Assembly: GCA_015062715.1 (NCBI GenBank)
Contig: SUUD01000074.1
Span: forward strand, 1 to 8,365
DNA from: Olsenella sp.
GTDB lineage: Bacteria > Actinomycetota > Coriobacteriia > Coriobacteriales > Atopobiaceae
Direction of reading: 5' to 3'
DNA length: 8,365 nucleotides
In this document: piece after piece, positions 1-5,802 of the stretch
How positions within the stretch are numbered: the first letter of the stretch is position 1
Layout of the letters: each line of letters starts with the position of its first letter
The notes under the pieces: model-generated
Seen by the model: the letters and a program-made list of their open reading frames with translations, nothing else
Told to the model about the DNA's origin: nothing
Database searches by the model: none
Made by a program: the position numbers and the translations under genes

Positions 1-1
1 C

Positions 2-106
2 GACGCCAAGGTCGCCATGGATGCCGGCGCCTGGGCCGTCGTGGTGGGCACGGGCATCACACACCCTACCTCCATCACCAGCTGGTTCGTGGACGCGATC
101 TCCTGA
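2..106 (+). CDS. nanE: N-acetylmannosamine-6-phosphate 2-epimerase, C-terminal end (partial)
   Basis: Only the last 34 codons are present; the gene enters from the left edge and ends at TGA 104-106. The fragment reads DAKVAMDAGAWAVVVGTGIT and continues HPTSITSWFVDAIS. The Gly-Ala-x-Ala-Val-Val-Val-Gly-Thr-x-Ile-Thr-x-Pro segment followed by Ile-Thr-x-x-Phe-Val matches the C-terminal phosphate-binding strand/loop and last helix of NanE, a TIM-barrel enzyme. NanE converts ManNAc-6-P to GlcNAc-6-P in cytoplasmic sialic acid catabolism. The rest of a nan cluster would lie upstream, outside the window. The gene converges on the TetR gene and is separated from it by a strong hairpin, so it is probably functionally unrelated to what follows. 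Other phosphate-binding TIM barrels have a similar end, but the match to NanE is specific enough to favour it. Confidence 0.72.
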   Translation, partial: DAKVAMDAGAWAVVVGTGITHPTSITSWFVDAIS

Positions 107-116
107 TGGTCTTGGC

Positions 117-157
117 GCGACCGGGAGGGCGGGCCGTTTGCCTGCCCTCCCGGTCGC
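117..157. terminator. Strong hairpin between convergent nanE and tetR genes, probable bidirectional terminator
   Basis: Positions 117-134 pair with 140-157 in an 18-bp stem with a single G-T wobble (131/143) and a 5-nt loop (CGTTT, 135-139). It begins 11 nt after the nanE stop and lies about 50 nt beyond the tetR stop on the other strand, the expected place for a shared terminator. Neither flank has a run of T residues, so it is not a textbook intrinsic terminator. It may act with Rho, or as an mRNA 3'-end stabiliser. Confidence 0.7.
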
Positions 158-208
158 GGTGCTCATAGGACGTACCGATGGATGGCCCTCATGCGGGCAA
201 GGCAACGT

Positions 209-859
209 CTACCAGAGGGCGGGGGTATCTTTCGGCAAATAGTGTTCCATGGCGTTGCCGCCGAAGCGCAGCGCGTTGAGGATGGTGACGATGCGTTCCC
301 TGGTGAGCGAGGTCTTCTCGTGGAGCAGCCAGTTGCGCAGCAGCATGAGATGCATCTCGACCATCGACTCGACGAAGCCCCGGCGCAGCTCGTCTTGGGG
401 CATGTGGTCCTCGTCCATCATGATGCTCACGTGCTCCGAGAGCTGGCGGCGCAGCTTCTGCTCGAAGTAGGGGTCGCCGTGGGGTCCCAACAGGGCGCAC
501 AGCCGCATTCGGTTGGCATCGCAAAGCTCAAACCAACAGCTCAGTGAGTAGGGGGGCAGTATGGGAAAGCCCCACTCGGTCTTTGGGCGGGCCTCATCCT
601 GAGCGGCGTGCTCGAGCGCCAAGGCATCGACATGCGCAAACGCTGCGATGAGCTCGTCCTCTATGGTTTGGATTACCTCGTAGATGTCAGAGAAGTACAC
701 ATAGAACGTGCTGCGGACTATGCCAGCCTCCTTGCAGAGACGGCTTACGCTGACCTTGTCAAAATCAGTCGTGTCGAGCAGGGATACATAGGTGTCGATT
801 ATGCGCTCGCGCGTCTGCTCGCTCTTGCTGGTCTTGAAGCTCGCGCCGGGCTTGTCCAA
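209..859 (-). CDS. TetR/AcrR family transcriptional regulator
   Basis: A 216-residue DNA-binding repressor of usual TetR length. Residues about 15-70 form the N-terminal HTH domain: TRERIIDTYVSLLD (helix 1), then KVSVSRLCKEAGIVRSTFYVYF, with the typical recognition-helix and Tyr-x-Tyr-Phe signature. The C-terminal part (about 75-216) is helical and variable, ending in an LRNWLLHEK segment of the kind seen in ligand/dimer domains; the ligand cannot be read from sequence. The chosen start is TTG at 859-857, because GGGAGGT (870-864) sits five bases upstream of it as a good Shine-Dalgarno. An in-frame ATG at 958 would add 33 residues, but it has only a weak AGGT before it and lies in an AT-rich patch that looks like promoter DNA. 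The gene is divergent from the MFS/hydrolase/ACP genes, so it probably controls them and itself through the inverted repeat at 992-1033. It ends at TAG 211-209. Confidence 0.88.
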   Translation of the reverse strand: MDKPGASFKTSKSEQTRERIIDTYVSLLDTTDFDKVSVSRLCKEAGIVRSTFYVYFSDIYEVIQTIEDELIAAFAHVDALALEHAAQDEARPKTEWGFPILPPYSLSCWFELCDANRMRLCALLGPHGDPYFEQKLRRQLSEHVSIMMDEDHMPQDELRRGFVESMVEMHLMLLRNWLLHEKTSLTRERIVTILNALRFGGNAMEHYLPKDTPALW

Positions 860-863
860 GGGG

Positions 864-870
864 ACCTCCC
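864..870 (-). promoter_or_regulatory. Ribosome binding site that supports the TTG start of the TetR gene
   Basis: On the minus strand the sequence reads GGGAGGT, then CCCC, then TTG-GAC-AAG. The GGAGG core is 5 nt from the TTG. No comparable site precedes the upstream in-frame ATG at 958, so this site favours the 216-residue protein. Confidence 0.6.
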
Positions 871-943
871 TACCGTGTCGTATCGCTAGCCATTGTACGT
901 TCGCCCTTGCGGCGTGAATAGCGCGCGCAGCGTCGCCTAATCG

Positions 944-977
944 ACCATATTTAACCATTTACCTGCAAAATCGTACA
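944..977 (-). promoter_or_regulatory. AT-rich patch, possible promoter region for the TetR gene
   Basis: Read on the minus strand, this is the only clearly AT-rich stretch of the divergent region, with TGTACG (977-972), TAAATA (953-948) and an overlapping TATGGT (949-944). TGTACG to TAAATA is 18 nt apart, a plausible -35/-10 distance, but each hexamer matches the sigma-70 consensus at only about half its positions. Transcription starting near 935-940 would leave the ATG at 958 untranscribed, consistent with the TTG start at 859. The evidence is weak and rests on composition and position only. Confidence 0.3.
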
Positions 978-991
978 GTCTCGACGGTTTC

Positions 992-1033
992 GTCCGATTC
1001 GAACACGTCGCGTTCGTCCCGTTCGAATCGGAC
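992..1033. promoter_or_regulatory. Perfect 13-bp inverted repeat, candidate operator for the divergent TetR regulator
   Basis: GTCCGATTCGAAC (992-1004) is followed by 16 nt and then its exact reverse complement GTTCGAATCGGAC (1021-1033). It lies in the 270-bp space between the TetR start (859, minus) and the first MFS start (1130, plus). TetR proteins usually bind palindromes in such divergent regions. The long spacer means it could be one wide operator, two half-operators, or a pair of overlapping TTCGAA sites in each arm. A nested weaker repeat, CGAAC (1000-1004) with GTTCG (1012-1016), is also present. That the neighbouring TetR protein binds here is an inference. Confidence 0.6.
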
Positions 1034-1129
1034 ACTGCGACGCGGCGCTGTTCTGGGATGGCCCCATGCGGCAACCTACGATGGCCCTGTCATTCCGGTG
1101 CATGACACCACGGCAGGGAAGGAGCTAGC

Positions 1130-2404
1130 ATGGAAGAGAAAGCCGCTTCGAAGTCGCACTACCTGAGGGCCTGGCCCCTCCTTTTGTTCTGCGTGATGGC
1201 ATACTTCATCACTGCCACCGTCAGCAGTTCCATGAACATCGCTGCCGGCATCCTCGAGGAGGCGCGTGGCTGGAACGCCGTGCTCATCACGTCGATGATC
1301 TCGGTGGCCAGCGTGGGCAACGTCGTCATGGGCTTCGTCGCAGGGCGGCTCTGCGCCAAGCACTCGCCCAAGCTGCTGTGCTTCGTCTGGGCGGCGCTCT
1401 ATCTTGTGGGCCTCGCCCTGCTGGGCGTCTCGAAGGAGTTCGCCATCTTCTCGGTCGCCATGGTGGTGGCCAACGCATCGGCCTCCGCCTGGGGCTTCAA
1501 CACCGTCCCCGTGTTCGTGGCCAACTGGTTCCCCAACAAGAAGGGCGCCATCCAGGGCTTCGTCTCGATGGGCATCCCCCTTGGCGCCGGCTTCTCAGCC
1601 ATGGCCTACAACTTTGGCATGCAGCGCTTTGGCATCGACGGCGCCTTCATCCCCTTCATGGTCATCGCTGCCGCGGCGCTCGTGCTGCTCGGTGTCTTCG
1701 TCACCGTCACGCCCGAGGAGCGCGGCCTCGTGCCCGACTCGCTTGACCGATGCGAGCCGCACACTCCGACCCTGGTCGCCCCCGAGGGGGGCGAGGACAA
1801 CACCGCGCTCACGAGTCATCTCCTGCACGACGGGCGCTTCATGGCCCTCTCTGTCATCCTGGGCATTCAGCTGCTCTACTCGGGCGGACTGATGGTCCAG
1901 ATCGCCCCGCGCCTGTTTGAGCTGGGCTATTCCATGGACGAGGCCATCAATGCCATGCTCGTCTCGGCGCTCTTCGCCTGTGTGGGCAGCTGGATTGCCG
2001 GCGTGGTGGGCGACAGGATCGGGTCTCGCGCGGGCACCGCAATCACCTACGGTGTCGGCATCGTCGGCATCCTGCTCAACCTCACGGGCACGGGATTCGG
2101 CGTCTACGCAAGCCTCGCCTTCATCGGGGCGGTCACCGGCGCCGCCAGCAACTGGCCGGTCACCATTTGCGCGGACCTGTTTGGCCGAGAGGGCTTCACG
2201 GGGTCGTTCGGCCTGATGCAGCCCGTCATCCAGCTCGTGGGCGCCATCGGCCCCAGCTTCTTCGCGCTCATCTCCGGCGCCACCGGCAGCTACTTCGTGT
2301 CCTATGTGGCCGGCGCCATCCTCATGCTCGTTGGCCTGGTCGCCTTCCTGTTGGTGAGTCGGGGAGGTCTCACGGTGGGGGAGGCGAGGCCGGACGAGAT
2401 ATAG
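1130..2404 (+). CDS. MFS transporter, probably OFA-like (organic anion type)
   Basis: A 424-residue integral membrane protein of the size expected for a 12-helix major facilitator. It is almost entirely hydrophobic segments, with a central hydrophilic loop at about residues 195-235 separating the N- and C-terminal six-helix halves. Residues 132-139 read NWFPNKKG after a VFVA stretch, a segment typical of oxalate/formate antiporter (OFA) and related carboxylate MFS proteins. GDRIGSRAG (294-302) is the MFS loop motif in the second half. The start is ATG 1130, with AAGGAG at 1119-1124, 5 nt upstream. It is the first gene rightward from the candidate operator and is followed after 50 bp by a second MFS gene. 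It may import the substrate of the downstream hydrolase or exchange organic anions; the substrate cannot be told from sequence. Confidence 0.85.
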   Translation: MEEKAASKSHYLRAWPLLLFCVMAYFITATVSSSMNIAAGILEEARGWNAVLITSMISVASVGNVVMGFVAGRLCAKHSPKLLCFVWAALYLVGLALLGVSKEFAIFSVAMVVANASASAWGFNTVPVFVANWFPNKKGAIQGFVSMGIPLGAGFSAMAYNFGMQRFGIDGAFIPFMVIAAAALVLLGVFVTVTPEERGLVPDSLDRCEPHTPTLVAPEGGEDNTALTSHLLHDGRFMALSVILGIQLLYSGGLMVQIAPRLFELGYSMDEAINAMLVSALFACVGSWIAGVVGDRIGSRAGTAITYGVGIVGILLNLTGTGFGVYASLAFIGAVTGAASNWPVTICADLFGREGFTGSFGLMQPVIQLVGAIGPSFFALISGATGSYFVSYVAGAILMLVGLVAFLLVSRGGLTVGEARPDEI

Positions 2405-2454
2405 CGCGTGATTCGACCCCATTAGCGACCAGTCCCAAGATAAGGAGAAGTGAG

Positions 2455-3639
2455 ATGATCAAGAAGAACCTCAAGACGCTCGTGGGCGTGTACAGCTGCG
2501 CCCTGTGCCTCATGGCCCTCATCGTTCCGGTGTCGGTACTGGCGAGCATAGCCCAGGCGTTCCCCGATACGCCCATCACCACCATCCAGCAGATTGTCAC
2601 CCTGCCCTCGCTCATCGCCATCCCCGCCGGCATCATCGTCTCCAAGTTCGCCTCCAAGATTCATAAGAAGACCTTCGCCCTCTTCTTCACCGTCCTTTAC
2701 ATCGTCGGCGGCTCCATGCCCGTCTGGCTGCACTCCGACTTCAGCCAGCTGCTGTTCTCGGCCGTGCTCGTGGGCATCTCGCTGGGCGGCCTGCAGAATG
2801 CCATGACCACCATCATCCCCGACTACTTCGAGGGAGAGGAGCGCGGTACCGTCCTGGGGCTGCTCTCGACCTTCGTCTGCCTGGGTGGCTTCATCTATAC
2901 CAGCGCGGCTGCCACCCTGGGTGCCCAGGACTGGACCCACGCCTTCTACGCGTACTTCATCGTGGGCATCTTCCTCGTCCTGGAGATCATCTTCCTGCCC
3001 CAGGGCAAGCTCGAGCCCAAGGCCGAGAAGGGCGAGCACGTGGTGGTTCCCAAGGAGATCATCTTCCTGTGCGTCTTCGGCTTCGTCCTGTACACCTTCG
3101 CCCAGCTCTTCAACTCCAATGAGGCGCTGCTTGTGGCCGAGCGCGGCTTGGGCGGCACCGCCGAGGCGGGCATGGCCTCCTCCGCTTACACCCTGTCCGG
3201 CCTGCTCGCCGGTGTCATCGTGGGTCCTCTCATCAAGGTCTTCAAGAAGCAGGCCCCCACGGTCACCTTCGCGTTCACCCTCATCGGCCTGGTGCTGTAT
3301 GCCATCGCCCCGAGCGTGCCCGTCCTGTGCGTCGCCGGCTTCATGATCGGCCTTGGCTATCAGAGCTTCACGCCCTTCGGCGGCATGGGTGCGGCCAACT
3401 TCTCGCTGGCCATGGGCATGGCGTTCAACATGCAGCTCTGCAACGCCTCCTCCTCCCTCGGCCAGGCCCTCTCGCCCTTCACCACCTCGTTCCTGGGCAA
3501 CCTCTTTGGCGGCTCCATCACCACGATGATCTGGATCGGCGTGGTCGCCATCGCAATCCTCACCGTCTGTGGCTTCCTGTACTTCAACAAGGTCGACATC
3601 ACCAAGCCCCGCGCCATCGGGGAAGGTGCCCAGGAGTAG
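2455..3639 (+). CDS. MFS transporter
   Basis: A 394-residue polytopic membrane protein, MFS-like in length and pattern. A short basic N-terminus (MIKKNLK) is followed by hydrophobic segments, a hydrophilic central loop at about residues 183-200 (GKLEPKAEKGEHVVVPKE), then a second set of segments. The loop between helices 2 and 3 (FASKIHKKT, 65-73) corresponds to the conserved MFS G-x-x-x-D/K-R loop, and DYFEGEERGTVLG (123-135) resembles the helix 4-5 region. The frame is open further upstream, but ATG 2455 is the clear start, with AAGGAG at 2442-2447 and a 7-nt spacer. It differs clearly in sequence from the preceding MFS protein, so this is not a recent tandem duplication. It sits 50 bp after that gene and 44 bp before the CocE-type hydrolase, so it is a likely partner in uptake or export for the same pathway. 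Confidence 0.85.
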   Translation: MIKKNLKTLVGVYSCALCLMALIVPVSVLASIAQAFPDTPITTIQQIVTLPSLIAIPAGIIVSKFASKIHKKTFALFFTVLYIVGGSMPVWLHSDFSQLLFSAVLVGISLGGLQNAMTTIIPDYFEGEERGTVLGLLSTFVCLGGFIYTSAAATLGAQDWTHAFYAYFIVGIFLVLEIIFLPQGKLEPKAEKGEHVVVPKEIIFLCVFGFVLYTFAQLFNSNEALLVAERGLGGTAEAGMASSAYTLSGLLAGVIVGPLIKVFKKQAPTVTFAFTLIGLVLYAIAPSVPVLCVAGFMIGLGYQSFTPFGGMGAANFSLAMGMAFNMQLCNASSSLGQALSPFTTSFLGNLFGGSITTMIWIGVVAIAILTVCGFLYFNKVDITKPRAIGEGAQE

Positions 3640-3670
3640 GCGTCACCGACCCATAACCCAATAGGATGCG

Positions 3671-3677
3671 AAAGGAG
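3671..3677 (+). promoter_or_regulatory. Ribosome binding site that sets the start of the hydrolase
   Basis: AAAGGAG lies 6 nt before ATG 3684. A longer reading from ATG 3666 would place this site inside the coding sequence and would itself lack a site, so the protein starts MARNVVTK. Confidence 0.75.
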
Positions 3678-3683
3678 AGCATC

Positions 3684-5423
3684 ATGGCACGAAACGTCGT
3701 CACCAAGACCGTCATCTGCAACGGCAACCCCACAGAGGTCACCATGCGCGAAATGCTCATGCCTGCCACGCAGGAGGAGCTTGACGCCATGACCCCCGAG
3801 GAGCGCGAGGACTACAAGTTCCTCTCCGCGTTCAATCCCCACACCTACGAGCCCGCCCCCGGCATCATCTGCGAGCAGGACGTGGCCGTGGAGATGCGCG
3901 ATGGCGTGAAGATCTACGTTGACATCTATCGCCCCAAGACCGAGGAGAAGGTCCCCCTGATCATTTCCTGGAGCTTCTATGGCAAGCGCCCGTTTGACGG
4001 CCAGTCCGACTGGCAGATCATGGGCGTGCCACCCCAGACCGTCTCCAACATGTCCAAGTTCGAGAGCCCCGACCCCGGCTACTGGTGCCGTCGTGGCTAT
4101 GCCGTCGCCAACGTCGACCCGCGCGGCGTGGGCCACTCCGGCGGTGACTTCATGCAGTTCGGCACCCAGGAGGGCAAGGACGGGTACGACTTCATCGAGT
4201 GGGCTGCCCAGCAGGAGTGGTGCAATGGCAACGTGGGCATGGGCGGCAACTCCTGCGTCGCCATGACGCAGTGGCGCATCGCCTCCCAGCAGCCGCCCCA
4301 CCTGAAGTGCATCGCCCCGTGGGAGGGTACGAGCGACATGTACCGCGAGTCGCTCTACGAGGGCGGCATCCCCGCGCACACCTTCGTGGGCATGGTGGTC
4401 CGCGAGGCCGTGGGTCCCAACTGCATCGATGACACCGCCGCCAACGCCGAGCGTTATCCCTTCATCGACTGCGACTACTGGAAGGACAAGGACCCCATCT
4501 GGAAGAACATCACGATTCCCACGTATGTGACTGCCAGCTGGAACCACTTCCACCTGCGCGGCTCCATCCAGGGCTTCCGCAAGATCAAGAGCCGCAAGAA
4601 GTGGCTCCGCGCACACCGCGACTTCGAGTGGCCCGATGCCTACAATCCCAAGAACCTCGCCGACCTCGAGCGCTTCTACGAGCGCTACCTCAAGGGCGTC
4701 AACAACGGTTGGGAGATGACCCCGACGGTGCGCATCGACGTCCAGGACGTGGGTTTCCTCAACTACCAGGACGAGCGTCCCGAGGAGGCCTTCCCCCTCA
4801 AGCGCACCCAGTACGAGAAGCTCTATCTCGATGCCTCCGACATGACCATGAAGGCCGAGCCGGTCGAGGCACAGGCCATGGCATCCTACGATTCCGAGAC
4901 CGAGGAGGCCTGCTTCGACTATGTCTTCCCCGAGGACACCGAGCTCACGGGCTACCTCAAGCTCCACATGTGGGTTGCCGCAGAGGACTACGATGACATC
5001 GACCTGTTCGTGAACGTCCAGAAGCTCTCCACCACCGGCGAGTTCCTCCCCATCACCCTCTTCGGCGAGCCTCACCCCGGTGCCTGGGGCAAGATGCGCG
5101 TGTCCCGTCGCAGGCTTGACGAGAAGCTCTCCACGAGCTTCCAGCCCGTTCAGGCACACACGGTGAGCGAGAAGCTCGAGCCCGGCCAGATCGTGCCGGT
5201 GGACATCGAGATCTGGCCGACGAGCCGCTTCTGGCACAAGGGCCAGCAGATTCGCGTCCAGGTATCCGGTCGCTACATCCGCGAGGGCTGGTTCGAGCCC
5301 CTGATGTGGGATACGGACAACCATGGCAACACCCTCATCTACACCGGCGGGGAGCATGACTCCTACCTGCAGATCCCCGTCATTCCGCCGCGCTTCCAGG
5401 ACGGCGACATCATCATCCGCTAG
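3684..5423 (+). CDS. CocE/NonD family hydrolase (X-Pro dipeptidyl-peptidase S15-like)
   Basis: A 579-residue alpha/beta hydrolase of the family that holds cocaine esterase, glutaryl-7-ACA acylase and Xaa-Pro dipeptidyl peptidases, which cleave esters or amides by a Ser-His-Asp triad. After a hydrophilic N-terminal 60 residues, the core begins with MRDGVKIYVDIYRPK (71-85), typical of the family. VANVDPRGVGHSGG (141-154) is the oxyanion/strand region. The nucleophile elbow is GMGGNSCVAMTQW, with Ser190 as the likely nucleophile. TYVTASWNHFHLRGS (280-294) and KKWLRAHRDFEWPDAYN (305-321) match the conserved cap/core blocks of this subfamily; the exact Asp and His of the triad are not certain. The C-terminal part from about 375 is a beta-rich jelly-roll domain (LTGYLKLHMWVAAEDYDDID), as in CocE. 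No signal peptide, so probably cytoplasmic, acting on something imported by the two MFS proteins just upstream. The real substrate is unknown. Confidence 0.85.
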   Translation: MARNVVTKTVICNGNPTEVTMREMLMPATQEELDAMTPEEREDYKFLSAFNPHTYEPAPGIICEQDVAVEMRDGVKIYVDIYRPKTEEKVPLIISWSFYGKRPFDGQSDWQIMGVPPQTVSNMSKFESPDPGYWCRRGYAVANVDPRGVGHSGGDFMQFGTQEGKDGYDFIEWAAQQEWCNGNVGMGGNSCVAMTQWRIASQQPPHLKCIAPWEGTSDMYRESLYEGGIPAHTFVGMVVREAVGPNCIDDTAANAERYPFIDCDYWKDKDPIWKNITIPTYVTASWNHFHLRGSIQGFRKIKSRKKWLRAHRDFEWPDAYNPKNLADLERFYERYLKGVNNGWEMTPTVRIDVQDVGFLNYQDERPEEAFPLKRTQYEKLYLDASDMTMKAEPVEAQAMASYDSETEEACFDYVFPEDTELTGYLKLHMWVAAEDYDDIDLFVNVQKLSTTGEFLPITLFGEPHPGAWGKMRVSRRRLDEKLSTSFQPVQAHTVSEKLEPGQIVPVDIEIWPTSRFWHKGQQIRVQVSGRYIREGWFEPLMWDTDNHGNTLIYTGGEHDSYLQIPVIPPRFQDGDIIIR

Positions 5424-5464
5424 TACGCGGGCAGCTAAGCATCGGCATGTGAAAGGACGGGAAC

Positions 5465-5704
5465 ATGGAACAGGAAGTCTTTGAGAAGCTCGTCGAGAAG
5501 TGCGCCTATCTCTGGGGCGTCGACGCAGAGACCATTACGACCGACACCACTTTTGAGGAGCACGGCACCAAGAGCGTCCAGATCTCCCAGATGACCACCT
5601 TCCTCGAGGACGAGTTTGACTGCGAGGTCAACTACATGCAGTTCAAGCGCAACAAGACCCTGGGCGAGGCGGCAGCCTTCGTTGCCGGACTGCTTGACGA
5701 GTAG
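5465..5704 (+). CDS. Acyl carrier protein-like protein (stand-alone phosphopantetheine carrier)
   Basis: A 79-residue acidic protein with the length and helix pattern of acyl carrier proteins. Helix I is VFEKLVEKCAYLWGVD. The loop TTDTTFEEHGTKS leads to Ser37, the expected 4'-phosphopantetheine attachment residue. Helix II is VQISQMTTFLEDEFDCEV, and the C-terminal end KTLGEAAAFVAGLLDE matches the usual helix IV. The usual Asp-Ser-Leu attachment motif is replaced by Lys-Ser-Val, more like discrete carrier proteins of secondary pathways than fatty-acid AcpP. ATG 5465 has AAAGGA 7-8 nt upstream. It lies 41 bp after the hydrolase and 98 bp before the phosphotransacylase, with no fatty-acid or peptide synthase genes in view. 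It might carry the acyl group handled by the neighbours. Carrier family is confident; role is not known. Confidence 0.8.
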   Translation: MEQEVFEKLVEKCAYLWGVDAETITTDTTFEEHGTKSVQISQMTTFLEDEFDCEVNYMQFKRNKTLGEAAAFVAGLLDE

Positions 5705-5724
5705 GCGGCAGGGCACGTCATCAC

Positions 5725-5763
5725 GGGGCCTTGGGTCCGGCATGTCCCCGGGCGCAGGGCCCC
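5725..5763 (+). terminator. Possible hairpin in the acp-pta gap (attenuator or processing site)
   Basis: GGGGCC (5725-5730) pairs with GGCCCC (5758-5763), and an inner CCGG (5737-5740) can pair with CCGG (5748-5751). A short TTTT follows about 15 nt later. The pairing is broken by large loops, so it is only a candidate. It lies in the longest gap of the rightward gene series (98 bp) and could weaken read-through into the pta-buk pair or mark an mRNA cleavage point. Confidence 0.3.
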
Positions 5764-5802
5764 ACTTCCTTAGGGTGTTTTCGAGAAAGGGAGAGGAACC
5801 GC

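Noticed and set aside
182..547. A 121-codon plus-strand frame opposite the TetR gene
   Set aside because: It lies wholly antisense to the TetR coding region, and its peptide has no family features.
1000..1016. LexA (SOS box)-like CGAAC...GTTCG
   Set aside because: Gram-positive/actinobacterial LexA boxes have a 4-nt spacer between CGAAC and GTTCG; here the spacer is 7 nt (or 16 nt to the outer arm), so it is better read as part of the larger inverted repeat.
1057..1087. Repeated GATGGCCC words near 1057 and 1080, also at 181
   Set aside because: Short GC-rich words recur often in this sequence; flanks do not extend the match convincingly, so no attachment site or insertion footprint is claimed.
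1088..1107. Short inverted repeat TGTCAT-N8-ATGACA upstream of the first MFS gene
   Set aside because: Arms of only 6 bp are expected by chance at this scale; a second operator is possible but not supported on its own.
2422..3039. A 205-codon minus-strand frame rich in Gly/Asp/Glu
   Set aside because: Antisense shadow of the second MFS transporter; composition is what GC-rich membrane-protein codons give on the opposite strand.
3360..5357. A 665-codon open frame on the minus strand across MFS2 and the hydrolase
   Set aside because: It is the reverse shadow of GC-rich, codon-biased genes; its translation is a low-complexity Leu/Val/Gly/His/Asp mix with no domain, while the plus strand carries clear families with ribosome binding sites.
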